Source of the DNA: Phycisphaerales bacterium
Lineage (GTDB): Bacteria; Planctomycetota; Phycisphaerae; Phycisphaerales; UBA1924
Reading direction: 5' to 3'
Assembly (NCBI GenBank): GCA_027083355.1
Contig: JALWOY010000102.1
Coordinates: forward strand, 1-64,000
Length of the DNA: 64,000 bases
Shown: positions 53,560 to 63,149 of the stretch, piece by piece
Layout: each line of letters begins with the position of its first letter
How positions within the stretch are numbered: the first letter of the stretch is position 1
Notes under the pieces: model-generated
Database searches by the model: none
Told to the model about the DNA's origin: nothing
What the model saw: the letters and a program-made list of their open reading frames with translations, nothing else
Program-made: the position numbers and the translations under genes

Positions 53560-54888
53560 TCAGCCCGGCCCCCGCTCGGCCTCCAGCTCCGCCGCCAACG
53601 CGTCCGCGAGGTACGCGTACTGCGCCTCGCTGTTGTAGATCTGGGCGCTGATGCGGATCGTCCGCCGCCCGTCGAATTCTTGCCCGCCGAGCTGATCACT
53701 CGACCGCCACACCGGCACCTGCACCCCGTGCCGCGCCACCAGCGCGTCCTGGAGCGCGTCCGCGTACGCCGTCGGCCTCGACGCCAGCCGCTCACGCAAC
53801 CCCGCCGCCACGCGCGGCAGCTCAAGAGCCGCCATCGGCCCGATCAGCCCGTCCGCGTAAGGCCGATCCAGCCCCAGCCGCTCGACGAGGATCTCCCGTC
53901 CACGCAGCACCAGATCCCGGTTCGCCCGGATGATCCCCGGCCAATCCGTCCCCGCGATCTCGGGCAGCGCCCCCACCGCGTCGGCCACCGCGCACATCGG
54001 GGTGTAATCGTCCGTCCCGATATACCCGAACTCCGTCGCGAACCGCCCCCGCCCGCGCCGCCCGCCCGGCAGCCGGGCCGAGTTGCTCAGCACCAACGGC
54101 CGGAAGTCTTTCTGGAGATCCCGCCGGACCCACAGCATCGCCGCCCCTTTGGGCGAGCAGAGCCACTTGTGGCAGTTCGACGTGTAGAACGCCGCACCCA
54201 GCGCGGGCAGGTCGAAATCCACCGCCCCCGGCCCGTGGGCCCCGTCGACCACCACCATCACGCCCCGCTCGCCCAGCAACCGGCACAGCCGCGCCACCGG
54301 CATCGCCACGCCCGACGGGCTTGTGATCTGGCTCAGCATCGCCACCCGCGTGCGGGGTGTTACCCCCGACAGCACCGCCTCGACGATGTCGTCCTCGCCG
54401 ATCGGCGTCCCGTGCGTCGCCGGTGTCGGGAAGGGCACCTCGACATACCCCGCTCCCGCCCGCGCCGCGACCCGCGCGAGATTGAACCGGCACGCCGGGT
54501 AGTCGTGGCTCGTCGTCAGCACCTCATCGCCCGGCCCGAGCGGGGCCTCCAGCCCGACGCCCCGGGCGATGTTGTCGAGCACCGTCGCCACCGCCGTCGT
54601 CGCGTTGGGCAGAAAAACGACATCCTCCCACGACGCGCCGACCACCCCCGCCACCTCCCGCCGGGCCCGGTCGAGCAGCTCCCACAGATCGACGCAGAAG
54701 AACGAGACCGCCTCGCGTTCCATCCGGTCGCGATAGCCGCGCTGCGCGTCGAGCACGATCTTCGGGCACGCCCCGAACGAGCCGTGGTTCAGATGGACAA
54801 GCCCCGGGTCGAGGCACCAATGCCGGGCGAGCGGGGAGGGCGCGGGAAGCCGCCGCGCGTTGCCGGGCCTGTCCGCCGGCTTATTCAT
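53560..54888 (-). CDS. Class V aminotransferase (isopenicillin-N epimerase-like)
   Basis: The 442-residue PLP enzyme begins with a region reading LDPGLVHLNHGSFGACPKIV, typical of the CefD-like group. NATTAVATVLDNI, VVVDGAHGPGAVDFDL and the PLP lysine in SNCHKWLCSPKGAAML follow. Relatives include epimerases, cysteine desulfurase-like enzymes and lyases; substrate cannot be read from sequence. The start ATG 54888 overlaps the stop of the PDZ protein gene by eight bases (ATGAATAA), so their translation is coupled. The frame extends to 55047 inside that gene, without support. Confidence 0.85.
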   Translation of the reverse strand: MNKPADRPGNARRLPAPSPLARHWCLDPGLVHLNHGSFGACPKIVLDAQRGYRDRMEREAVSFFCVDLWELLDRARREVAGVVGASWEDVVFLPNATTAVATVLDNIARGVGLEAPLGPGDEVLTTSHDYPACRFNLARVAARAGAGYVEVPFPTPATHGTPIGEDDIVEAVLSGVTPRTRVAMLSQITSPSGVAMPVARLCRLLGERGVMVVVDGAHGPGAVDFDLPALGAAFYTSNCHKWLCSPKGAAMLWVRRDLQKDFRPLVLSNSARLPGGRRGRGRFATEFGYIGTDDYTPMCAVADAVGALPEIAGTDWPGIIRANRDLVLRGREILVERLGLDRPYADGLIGPMAALELPRVAAGLRERLASRPTAYADALQDALVARHGVQVPVWRSSDQLGGQEFDGRRTIRISAQIYNSEAQYAYLADALAAELEAERGPG

Positions 54889-57196
54889 CGACGAAAAGCC
54901 CGTAAAGCGACGACTGCTCGGGGTTCTGGTCGTTGTACGTCCCGGTCGGGAAAGCGGCGTTGTTGGTCCGCGTCGGCGTGTGCGTGCCCCCGCCGAAGAT
55001 GTCCGACCCACCCCCCAGATCCATGAAGCACGAGAAACTGAACACACCGTCGTCGTTGTAGTGGTAGGTGTTCGATCCGGACCGCCCCATCACGGCCCCC
55101 GGATTCGCCGAATAACGGTCATCGCCGGCCAGATCGAGAAACACCGCGACCGCCTGCATCGCGGCGGCCCCGAGGCCCAGCCCGTCGCATCGGTAGGCGT
55201 CGTTGCCGGCGCGGTCGATCAGCATGCCGACGGACTCGTCCCACGTGCCCGCCTGCGAGGCGGCGGTCTTGGACCAGTAGGTGTCGTCGCCCGCGTCGTC
55301 GACGAGGATGCCCGCCGCCTGATGGGCCGCGAAGGCCTGCCCGTATCGGTTGCCGAAATACAGATCGTTCCCGCCCGCGTCGTGCATGATGCCCAGGCCC
55401 CAGTAGTAGCCGCCCGCCTGCGAGAACTCGCCCGCCTCGTATTGGTCGTTGCCCGCGAAGTCGTAGAGCGCCCCGACCCCGCCGACGGCGTAGCCCCGGA
55501 TACCGTAGCCGAACCCCTGGCTCATCCCGAGGAAGACCGCGGGCGTGCCGTACGCCGACCCGAACGCCGTCCCGTTGGCGCGGTAGAGGTCGTTGCCCCC
55601 GGTGTCGATAATCGCCCCGAACCCCCGCGGCCCGCCGACGCCCTGGCAGAGTTTCTCGCCGATGTAGACATCCGAACCGGCGAGGTCGATCACCAGCCCC
55701 GCGCCGTAGAACCCCGCGCCGATCGAGAACCCGGCACCTTCACCCGTGTTCTCGTAGCGGTCGTTGCCGGCGCGGTCGATCAGCACCCCGACGCCGAACA
55801 GCCCCGCGCCGATCCCGAGCTGCCCGGCCGATCGGTACACGTCGTTGCCCGCCCGGTCGTCGATCAGGGAATAGCCGAACACGCCAGACGCCGGCCCGAT
55901 CGCCCCGGCCTCGGCCTCGTAGACATCGTCGCCGGCCAGGTCGACGATCGACTGCTGCCGGGTCGGGCTTTCCGTGTTGAGCCCCGCGCTCTTGTGATAG
56001 ACGTAATGGTCGTCCCCGCCGAGATCGACCACGGCGGCGATCGCGGTCATGTCGTAGGTGTTCTCGCCCTCGCCCCCGAGCACGCGCAGATTGCCGAACT
56101 CGTCGCGTGTGATCGCGAGGATGTCGCCCTCGACGTAGGGGCGGACATCCTCGGGGATCATGTTCTCGGCCATCGGCGAGAGCCCGTCGACGCCCACCTC
56201 CCGCACCTTGTCCTCCCAGGCGTAACCACGACGGGCGAGCCGATCGAGGTGCGCCGCGATCAGCGGGCCCGCCTGATCGGCGCTCATCTGGATCACGAGC
56301 AGGTGCTCCGCGGCGTGCTGGCCGTAGATCGACCAATCCTTGCGCATCTGCGCGACGAGCGCCAAAGCCAGATCCCAGGCGTTCCACCCGCGCTGCGCCT
56401 CGTCGCTCGACATCAGCACCTGCGCGTAACCCCCGTCGTCCTCGGGCAGATCCAGCACGCCCCGCAGCAACGCCGAGACACGGCCCAGATCATCCCCCGC
56501 CCGCGCCGCGCCCATCCCTCGGACCTCACCGACCAACGCCGCGACGGACGATTCAACCGCATCGAGGCTCAGCGGCCTGCGGAACACGTTGACCACGGCC
56601 GGCAGCGAGTTCGGGTCGAGATACTCCTCCTGCTCGCCCTTCAGATCGTCGAGCAACGCCGACAGCCCGCCGTCGGCGTCGACAACCCCGTGCTCCGCGG
56701 CACGATCGAGCAACATGCCCTCGAACGCGCCGGCCGCCGGCGGAGCGATCGAACGACCACCCAGGCCGCGCTTGATCGTGCCCGACCAGCGATCCCGATC
56801 CGAGAGCTTCACCTCGACCGTGAACACCTCGCCCCCCGGCCCGCCCTTGGGCACCGACGCGTTCATCCGCGCCTCGGGCGATCGGCGGAACACCAGCGTG
56901 ACGCGGTCGCCCGGTGATTTCGCCTCGATCGCGGCCCTGAAGCCGGCGGCATCGACTTCCACGCCGTCGACCGAGACCAGGTTGTCCCCTCGCTGCACCC
57001 CCGACTTGGATGTGAACGACATCCCGCCCAGCGGCCCGGGGTAAACCCACCCGACCACCGGCCCGTCGTCGGTGTCTCGCACGGACAATCCCAGGTAGGG
57101 CTGCCGATCCCACGAACGCGGGTCCTTCCCGCCGGTGTCCCCGCTCCCGGAAACAACCGACGCCAGACAAACGGCGATGGCGCAGAACATGCTCAT
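54881..57196 (-). CDS. Exported PDZ protein with GxDxY repeats
   Basis: The 771-residue product has a short signal peptide (MSMFCAIAVCLASVVSG), a PDZ domain near residues 35-105 (YLGLSVRDTDDGPVVGWVYPG, GVQRGDNLVSVDGVEVDAAGF), a helical middle part and a C-terminal half with about twelve repeats centred on GGDDHY, AGDDVY, AGNDVY, AGNDRY, AGSDVY, GGNDLY and the like. Each is followed by a glycine-rich segment of 25-45 residues. The repeats recall RTX-type calcium turns but are longer and aromatic. The protein should act in the periplasm or at the surface. GAGGGAG ten bases ahead supports ATG 57196. It is first in a run with the class V aminotransferase. Function is unknown; processing of glycans or a structural coat are both open. 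Confidence 0.78.
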   Translation of the reverse strand: MSMFCAIAVCLASVVSGSGDTGGKDPRSWDRQPYLGLSVRDTDDGPVVGWVYPGPLGGMSFTSKSGVQRGDNLVSVDGVEVDAAGFRAAIEAKSPGDRVTLVFRRSPEARMNASVPKGGPGGEVFTVEVKLSDRDRWSGTIKRGLGGRSIAPPAAGAFEGMLLDRAAEHGVVDADGGLSALLDDLKGEQEEYLDPNSLPAVVNVFRRPLSLDAVESSVAALVGEVRGMGAARAGDDLGRVSALLRGVLDLPEDDGGYAQVLMSSDEAQRGWNAWDLALALVAQMRKDWSIYGQHAAEHLLVIQMSADQAGPLIAAHLDRLARRGYAWEDKVREVGVDGLSPMAENMIPEDVRPYVEGDILAITRDEFGNLRVLGGEGENTYDMTAIAAVVDLGGDDHYVYHKSAGLNTESPTRQQSIVDLAGDDVYEAEAGAIGPASGVFGYSLIDDRAGNDVYRSAGQLGIGAGLFGVGVLIDRAGNDRYENTGEGAGFSIGAGFYGAGLVIDLAGSDVYIGEKLCQGVGGPRGFGAIIDTGGNDLYRANGTAFGSAYGTPAVFLGMSQGFGYGIRGYAVGGVGALYDFAGNDQYEAGEFSQAGGYYWGLGIMHDAGGNDLYFGNRYGQAFAAHQAAGILVDDAGDDTYWSKTAASQAGTWDESVGMLIDRAGNDAYRCDGLGLGAAAMQAVAVFLDLAGDDRYSANPGAVMGRSGSNTYHYNDDGVFSFSCFMDLGGGSDIFGGGTHTPTRTNNAAFPTGTYNDQNPEQSSLYGLFVDE

Positions 57197-57362
57197 GTGC
57201 AACAGGCTCCCTCGGGGTTTCCACTCAGCATACAGACGACTCGGCCTGGCCACCGGTCAATCGGCTCGACACCGAGAACCGACACGCCGCACGAGCGGGC
57301 TTTCGTGTCGGCACGCGGCCCGACGACACGCGAGACCCCCGCTCGCGGGCATACGGTCCCGC

Positions 57363-58292
57363 GTGCCCGAGACGATCCCCGTCATCGTGGGCCCCACCGC
57401 GGGCGGCAAGACCACGCTGGCCGTGCGCATCGCGCAATACCTGGCCGAGCAGAACCGCTCCGCCGAGATCATCTCCGCCGACTCGGTGCAGATCTTCCGC
57501 GGGATGGATATCGGGTCGGCCAAGCCCGACGAGCGGGAACGGGCCGGCATCCCCCACCACCTGATCGACGTGGCCGAACCCGAGGACCGATTCACCGTCC
57601 ACGACTGGCTCGCCGCGGCCGAGCGCGCCGTCGCCGAGATCCGCAGCAGAGGGGCGGTCCCGATCGTGGTCGGGGGGACGAACCTTTATATCAAAGCGTT
57701 CCTCGACGGGCTGTTCGAGGGGCCCGAGCCGGACGAAGCCCTGCGCGAGCAACTCAGAGCGCTCACACAGGCCGAGCGCCGGGCCGAGCTGGAGCGCGTC
57801 GACCCCGCCGCGGCCGGGCGCATCCACCCCAACGATGAGCGCCGGACCGTGCGCGCGCTCGAGGTCTTCCGCCAGACGGGCGTCCCGATGTCGGAACACC
57901 AGAAGCAGTGGGACCGCCAGCCCCGACCGGGTGCGGTGCTGCTGGGGCTGGACTGGCCGATCGAGGCGATCAACCGCCGGATCAACCAGCGCGTCAAGCA
58001 GATGATGGAGGCGGGGCTGCTCGACGAGGTCCGCCGGCTCGGCCCCCGGCTCGGCCCGCAGGCGCGCGAGGCGCTGGGGTACAAGCAACTCCTGCGGCAC
58101 CTCGCCGGGGACTGGACGCTCGAAGAAGCCGTCGAGCAAATCAAGATCGAAACCCGGCGGTTCGCCAAGAACCAGCGCACCTGGCTCCGCCGGCTTCGGG
58201 CAACCCCCGGATCAAGGTGGTTTTGCCCACATCAGGAACAACCAGAAAAGATCGCCCGCGGCATGGTCGATGCGTGCCGTTTCGGTGCCTGA
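57363..58292 (+). CDS. miaA: tRNA dimethylallyltransferase
   Basis: The 309-residue enzyme adds a dimethylallyl group to adenosine 37 of tRNAs that read codons starting with U. The P-loop is VGPTAGGKTTLA, followed by ISADSVQIFRGMDIGSAKP, PIVVGGTNLYIKAFLDG and the late TRRFAKNQRTWLRRL, all standard. A GTG at 57363 is the only sensible start, with a weak ribosome site. It is divergent from the PDZ protein gene by 166 bases. The last 25 residues after the core are variable. miaB and hfq are not near. Confidence 0.93.
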   Translation: MPETIPVIVGPTAGGKTTLAVRIAQYLAEQNRSAEIISADSVQIFRGMDIGSAKPDERERAGIPHHLIDVAEPEDRFTVHDWLAAAERAVAEIRSRGAVPIVVGGTNLYIKAFLDGLFEGPEPDEALREQLRALTQAERRAELERVDPAAAGRIHPNDERRTVRALEVFRQTGVPMSEHQKQWDRQPRPGAVLLGLDWPIEAINRRINQRVKQMMEAGLLDEVRRLGPRLGPQAREALGYKQLLRHLAGDWTLEEAVEQIKIETRRFAKNQRTWLRRLRATPGSRWFCPHQEQPEKIARGMVDACRFGA

Positions 58293-58336
58293 GAAGCCAT
58301 ACGGCCCACACCAACCCCCTTATTTGGGGATATTCC

Positions 58337-58366
58337 GGGGCCGGGATTCTTCGAAAATCCCGCCCC
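58337..58366 (+). terminator. GC-rich hairpin between miaA and topA
   Basis: GGGGC and GGGATT arms pair with AATCCC and GCCCC around a short loop, with one bulged C. No T run follows, so it may be an attenuator rather than a terminator. Confidence 0.35.
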
Positions 58367-58459
58367 CGAGTCGGTGTTCGGGCTTGACAAAGGGCCGAAA
58401 GGCGTGTTCCCTCCGTTCCACAGCCCGACCCAAGACCCGGCAATATACCAAACACAATC

Positions 58460-61216
58460 ATGGCGAAGAAAAGCACACGCAAAACCACGAAAAAGCCGGC
58501 GTCGAAGGCGACCAAGGCCCGCGGCAAGCAGACGTACAAGGCGGGCTCGGCCAAGGGCAAGAACCTCGTCATCGTCGAGAGCCCGTCCAAGGCCAAGACC
58601 ATCAACAAGTATCTCGGCGACGACTACGTCGTGCTCGCGAGCATCGGGCATGTCCGCGACTTGCCCAGCAAGAACCCGAAGGGTGTCAAGCGCCCGGTGC
58701 CCGGGGTGGATCTCGACAAGCATTTCAAGCCCGAGTACGAGATCCTCTCGGGCAAGGAACAGGTCATCAAGGACCTGAAACGCGCGTGCAAGGACGTCAC
58801 GAGCACCGGTGGCGACGTCTGGTTCGCGACCGACCTCGACCGCGAGGGGGAGGCCATCGCGTGGCACCTCGCCCAGGAGCTCGGCATCTCGCCCGAGCAA
58901 GCCAAGCGCGTCGTCTTCGCCGCGATCACCAAAAAGGAGATCGAGCGGGCGTTCGCCAACCCGCACCCGATCGACACCGACCGCGTCAACGCCCAGCAGG
59001 CCCGGCGCATCCTCGACCGGATCGTGGGTTATCAGGTGTCGCCCCTGCTGTGGAAAAAGGTCGCCCGCGGGCTCAGCGCCGGGCGGGTGCAGTCCGTGGC
59101 CGTCCGGCTCGTGGTGGACCGCGAGCAGGAGATCCGCGCGTTCATCCCCGATGAATCGTGGCAGGTCACCGCGTGCTTCGCCCTGTCTCAGGAGCAGGCC
59201 GAGGCGCTCGGACCGGCGTGGCGCGAGTTCCTCTCGACAACGACCTCCGACAAGAAAAAGAGCGGCCCCCCGACCGTCAAGGCCCAGAACGCCTGGCTCA
59301 GCGAGCACGAATCCATCCGGGCCGAGCTGGTCGAGGTCGGCGGAGAAAAATTCGAGCTCAAGAGCAGCGGCCAGGAAGAAAAGATCGTCGATCTTGTCCC
59401 GCGGGTTATGGATGTCGCGCGGCTGGCGGGGCTGAAGCGGATCGACTCGGCCGTCACCGAAGACGAGGAGGGCAAAGGCCCGGCCCGGTACAGGCGGCGC
59501 GTGTGGGGCGAGGCCGACCCGTCGACGCCCTACACGATCAAGCGCATCGAGACGAAGCGCACCTCCACGCGTCCGAGCGCCCCGTTCATCACGTCGACGC
59601 TCCAGCAGGCCGCCTCGACCCGGCTCGGGTTCAACGCCCAGCGCACGATGCGGGCCGCCCAGACGCTCTACGAGGGGGTGAACATCCCCGGCGAGGGGCC
59701 GGTCGGCCTGATCACCTACATGCGGACCGACTCGACGCACCTCTCCGCCGAGGCGATCGACATGGCCCGCCGCTACATCGGCGAGACGTTCGGGGATGAC
59801 TACCTGCCCGGCAAGCCCAACTTTTTTACCAGCAGCAACAAGGACGCCCAGGAGGCCCACGAGGCGATCCGCCCGACCGCGGTCATCCGGCACCCGGACA
59901 AGGTTTCCAGGAGCCTGAATGCGGATCAGGCGAAGCTGTACCGCCTGATCTGGGAGCGGTTCGTCGCCTGCCAGATGACTCCGGCGCAGTGGGATTCGAC
60001 ATCGATCCTGATCGAGGGCGGCACGGACCCCGCGACCCCCTGCGTGTTCAAGGCGACTGGCCGGCGGCTCGTGTTCGACGGGCACTACCGCGTGACGGGC
60101 GTGCCGATGAACGGGGACGACATCGTGCTGCCCGATCTGGCCGAGGGCCGCGACATGCGGCCCTTCGCGATCGACCCGCAGCAGAAGTTCACCTCGCCCC
60201 CGCCCCGCTACACGGAGGCGAGCCTGATCAAGACACTCGAGAGCGAGGGCATCGGGCGGCCCAGCACCTATGCGTCGATCATCAGCGTGATCCAGAACCG
60301 CAAGTATGTCGAACAGATCGACCGGCGGTTCTACGCGACCGATCTCGGCGAGGTCGTCACCAACAAGCTCAAGGAGGCGTTCCCCGATCTGCTTGACGTG
60401 GGGTACACCCGCGAGATGGAGGCCAAGCTCGACAAGATCGAGGAGGACCACCTCGACTGGATCGCCATGCTCGAGGCGTTCTACGGCCCGTTCAAGGCGT
60501 CGCTCGAGCGGGCCGAGGAGGAGCTCAAGCACGCCAAGGCCGAGGTGCAGCCCGCGCCGGAGGAATACCGCTGCCAGAAATGCGGGTCGTCGCTGGTGTA
60601 TCGGTTCGGCAAAAACGGCCGGTTCCTGTCGTGCTCGACGTACCCCGAGTGCGATTATGCGTGCCCTTGCGATCGCCGGGGAAGACCCCGCCCCGCCGAG
60701 TTCGTCAACATCCGGTGCCCGAAGACGGGCCGGCCCATGATCCGCAAGACGGGTCGGTTCGGGCCGTTCGTCACCACACTGCTCGAAGACGGCGAAAGCC
60801 CCGACGCGGGGATCATCCTGAATATCGACAAGAAGGGGCACGTCACGGCCCCCTCCCCCCCGCCGCTGGTGACCGACCTGCCGTGCCCGATCTGCGAGAG
60901 CCCGCTCAACCTGCGCGACGGGCTGCGGGGCCCGTGGCTCGGGTGTTCGAGGTTCCCCAAGTGCCGGGGCCGGGGGAAATGGGGCGAACTCGACGAGGCG
61001 AAGAAGGCCGAGCTGAAATCGCAGCTGGAAGAACACCTGCGCCGGCACCCGATCCCGATCATCGAGACGCTCGACGGCCGCCCGCTGACGGACGAACGGG
61101 GCAAGCCCGTCAAGGACGCCCCGACCGTCGACGAGCTGCTGCTGGACGAGGACCCGCGCGTGTCACCGCCCCCCGGCGCGGAAGGCCGGCGGGCCGAACT
61201 CGAGCCCGCGGTCTAG
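58460..61216 (+). CDS. topA: DNA topoisomerase I
   Basis: The 918-residue enzyme relaxes negatively supercoiled DNA. After a Lys-rich N terminus the Toprim domain begins (LVIVESPSKAKTINKYL, DLDREGEAIAWHL). The active-site tyrosine is Y420 in LITYMRTDSTHL. Two C-terminal zinc ribbons (CQKCG...CSTYPEC and CPICE...CSRFPKC) bind DNA, with a third region between that has partly lost cysteines. The C-terminal tail is acidic and proline-rich. The start has no strong ribosome site, but the basic extension is usual. gyrA in the same window gives the opposing activity. Confidence 0.95.
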   Translation: MAKKSTRKTTKKPASKATKARGKQTYKAGSAKGKNLVIVESPSKAKTINKYLGDDYVVLASIGHVRDLPSKNPKGVKRPVPGVDLDKHFKPEYEILSGKEQVIKDLKRACKDVTSTGGDVWFATDLDREGEAIAWHLAQELGISPEQAKRVVFAAITKKEIERAFANPHPIDTDRVNAQQARRILDRIVGYQVSPLLWKKVARGLSAGRVQSVAVRLVVDREQEIRAFIPDESWQVTACFALSQEQAEALGPAWREFLSTTTSDKKKSGPPTVKAQNAWLSEHESIRAELVEVGGEKFELKSSGQEEKIVDLVPRVMDVARLAGLKRIDSAVTEDEEGKGPARYRRRVWGEADPSTPYTIKRIETKRTSTRPSAPFITSTLQQAASTRLGFNAQRTMRAAQTLYEGVNIPGEGPVGLITYMRTDSTHLSAEAIDMARRYIGETFGDDYLPGKPNFFTSSNKDAQEAHEAIRPTAVIRHPDKVSRSLNADQAKLYRLIWERFVACQMTPAQWDSTSILIEGGTDPATPCVFKATGRRLVFDGHYRVTGVPMNGDDIVLPDLAEGRDMRPFAIDPQQKFTSPPPRYTEASLIKTLESEGIGRPSTYASIISVIQNRKYVEQIDRRFYATDLGEVVTNKLKEAFPDLLDVGYTREMEAKLDKIEEDHLDWIAMLEAFYGPFKASLERAEEELKHAKAEVQPAPEEYRCQKCGSSLVYRFGKNGRFLSCSTYPECDYACPCDRRGRPRPAEFVNIRCPKTGRPMIRKTGRFGPFVTTLLEDGESPDAGIILNIDKKGHVTAPSPPPLVTDLPCPICESPLNLRDGLRGPWLGCSRFPKCRGRGKWGELDEAKKAELKSQLEEHLRRHPIPIIETLDGRPLTDERGKPVKDAPTVDELLLDEDPRVSPPPGAEGRRAELEPAV

Positions 61217-61257
61217 CGATGCCGCCGCCGGGTTCGCTTCTTTTCTATACTCGACCC

Positions 61258-62073
61258 ATGAAACCCCGCGTGTGCCACCCTGTCGGGCTGCTCGTCGCCG
61301 CGTCGATGCTCTCGGCGACCGGCTGCGGCAACATCGACCTCGACCTGAGCAAGGCCCGCGGCGCCGAGAGCCTTTCGGTGCTCTTCAAGCCCACCTCGCC
61401 CGAAGACGCGGTCGAGATGGCGCTGGACGAATACGACGCCGACCGGCGCTACCGCGGGACGGCCCTGCTCGCCAACGCGCCCTACGCGGGCGAAGAGCCG
61501 TATCTCAAACTGTTCGAGGACGCGGCGAAAGACGAGGACGCCGGGGTGCGGCAGGTGGGCGTCCGCGCACTGGGCATCCACGGCACTCCGGAGCACGTCC
61601 CGCTTCTCGTCGAGCGGCTCGAGGACGAGCAATGGCAGGTGCGGATGGAGGCCGCGAGGGCGCTCCAGCGTCTGCACAACGACGTCGCCGTGGCCCCGCT
61701 GATGGAGCGCCTCGACCCCGAAAAGGAAGACCAGCCCGCTGTGCGCGCCGAGGCGGCGCTCGCGCTCGGGCAGTACCGACAGCAACGCGTGGTGCAGGCA
61801 CTCGTCGCGGCGCTGAACGACCCGAGTCTGGCCGTGAACCACAACGCGCTGCGTTCGCTCGAAACGCTGACGGGGCAGAACTTCGGTTTCGAGCCCGCCG
61901 AGTGGCTCGCGTGGCTTGATACCGCCGACGACCCGTTCGCCGCGGGCCGGGTCTACACCTATCCCGGCTTCCACCGCGGCAAACTCTGGTACGAATACAT
62001 CCCGTTCATGCCGCAACCGCCCAACGAGGCCGAGTCGGTCCCGGTCGGCCTGACGCCCCGGTTCGATTCGTAA
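61258..62073 (+). CDS. HEAT-repeat lipoprotein
   Basis: The 271-residue product has a signal peptide ending in a lipobox-like SATGC (cysteine near residue 23). It is followed by helical repeats of the HEAT/PBS type: DEDAGVRQVGVRALGIHGT, DEQWQVRMEAARALQRL, AVRAEAALALGQY and LAVNHNALRSLETLTG. Such repeats bind other proteins. It is probably anchored in the outer or inner membrane. The C-terminal part has a YEYIPFMPQPP segment without family match. It lies 42 bases after topA. Function unknown. Confidence 0.8.
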   Translation: MKPRVCHPVGLLVAASMLSATGCGNIDLDLSKARGAESLSVLFKPTSPEDAVEMALDEYDADRRYRGTALLANAPYAGEEPYLKLFEDAAKDEDAGVRQVGVRALGIHGTPEHVPLLVERLEDEQWQVRMEAARALQRLHNDVAVAPLMERLDPEKEDQPAVRAEAALALGQYRQQRVVQALVAALNDPSLAVNHNALRSLETLTGQNFGFEPAEWLAWLDTADDPFAAGRVYTYPGFHRGKLWYEYIPFMPQPPNEAESVPVGLTPRFDS

Positions 62074-62089
62074 CACCGAGGAGCGATTG

Positions 62090-63079
62090 ATGAAGGCGAT
62101 CGTCAAACGCGGGGGGGATGTCCTGCTCGACAGCGCCGCGGCCGAGCCCGAGCCCGGGCCGGGCGAGGCGCTCATCCGCACAACACTCGCCGGGATCGGA
62201 GCGAGCGATCTCGCTGTCGCGCGGGGCGAGATCCCCCACGAGGGCGTGATGGGACACCAGTTCGTCGGCGTCGTCGAACGCCTCGGGCCCGACGCCGACG
62301 ATGGTTGGGTCGGCGCCCGTGTCGTCGGCAACATCAATATCGCCGATCCCGCCGGCGAGCTCGCCCGCAAGGGCCTCGGCAATCACGACAGGGCCCGCCG
62401 CGTGCTCGGGCTGCACGGCAAGGACGGGTGTTTCGCCGAGCGGTTCACGCTGCCGGTCTCGAACCTCGCCCGCGTGCCCGACGCGCTCGACGACGTCCAG
62501 GCGGTGTTCGCCGAGCCGATCGCCGGTGCGGTCCACACCTCGCGCATCGTGCACCTCCAGGGCAAGGGCTTCATCACCGTGATCGGCGACAATCTCTCGG
62601 CCCTGCTGTGCACGCAGGTGATGGAGCCGCTGAACAACACCGTCCGCCTGCTCGGCCGCCGACCCGAACGCTTCGAGCGCGCCGAGCGCTGGGGTGTGCG
62701 GCACCGGCATATCGAAGAAGTCGGCCTGCGCGGCGATCAGGACGTGGTCATCGTCACCACCGGGTCGGCCCGGGATTTCGCGCTCGCGCTGGGCATGGTC
62801 CGCCCCCGCGGCAAGGTCGTCCTGCGCACCGAGCCGATCCCGCTGCCGGGCACAGAAAACCGCCCCGACGCGGGGGTCGACCTCACCCCGGTGATCCGCG
62901 ACGAGATCGAGGTCTACGGTGCCCGCTGCGGCTCGGTCGCCGACGCGATCGCCGCGCTGACCGCGGGCGGCATCGACCTGACCGGTCTGGCGACGAAAAC
63001 CGTCGGACTCGGCGAAGCGATCTCGGGGCTGCGCGCCGCAGATCAGCCCGGGCAGATCAAGGTCCTCATCAAACCGTGA
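62090..63079 (+). CDS. MDR-family dehydrogenase lacking zinc ligands
   Basis: The 329-residue protein has the medium-chain dehydrogenase/reductase fold: a GroES-like part with GVMGHQFVGVVERLG, and a Rossmann part near residues 155-260. The usual catalytic cysteine of GICGTD is replaced (GIGASDLA), GHE is GHQ, and the four-cysteine structural zinc loop is gone. This argues for a zinc-independent member or a non-enzymatic descendant. Nucleotide binding is not clear either, since the glycine-rich loop is weak (ITVIGDNLSALLC). GAGGAG precedes ATG 62090. It lies 16 bases after the HEAT lipoprotein gene. Confidence 0.75.
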   Translation: MKAIVKRGGDVLLDSAAAEPEPGPGEALIRTTLAGIGASDLAVARGEIPHEGVMGHQFVGVVERLGPDADDGWVGARVVGNINIADPAGELARKGLGNHDRARRVLGLHGKDGCFAERFTLPVSNLARVPDALDDVQAVFAEPIAGAVHTSRIVHLQGKGFITVIGDNLSALLCTQVMEPLNNTVRLLGRRPERFERAERWGVRHRHIEEVGLRGDQDVVIVTTGSARDFALALGMVRPRGKVVLRTEPIPLPGTENRPDAGVDLTPVIRDEIEVYGARCGSVADAIAALTAGGIDLTGLATKTVGLGEAISGLRAADQPGQIKVLIKP

Positions 63080-63149
63080 ACCCGCCCCGTGACCCGGCCG
63101 GCCCGGCCGGCCCGGCCGCGAGAGGAACGGGGCGGTACCCTGTGCGCAC
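63080..63149. other. GGCC-rich spacer
   Basis: A short tandem of GGCCGGCCC units lies at about 63098-63118. No gene or terminator is evident. Confidence 0.4.

Noticed and set aside
58232-61048. Long antisense frame opposite topA
   Set aside because: Topoisomerase I is unmistakable on the plus strand; the antisense product has no family features.
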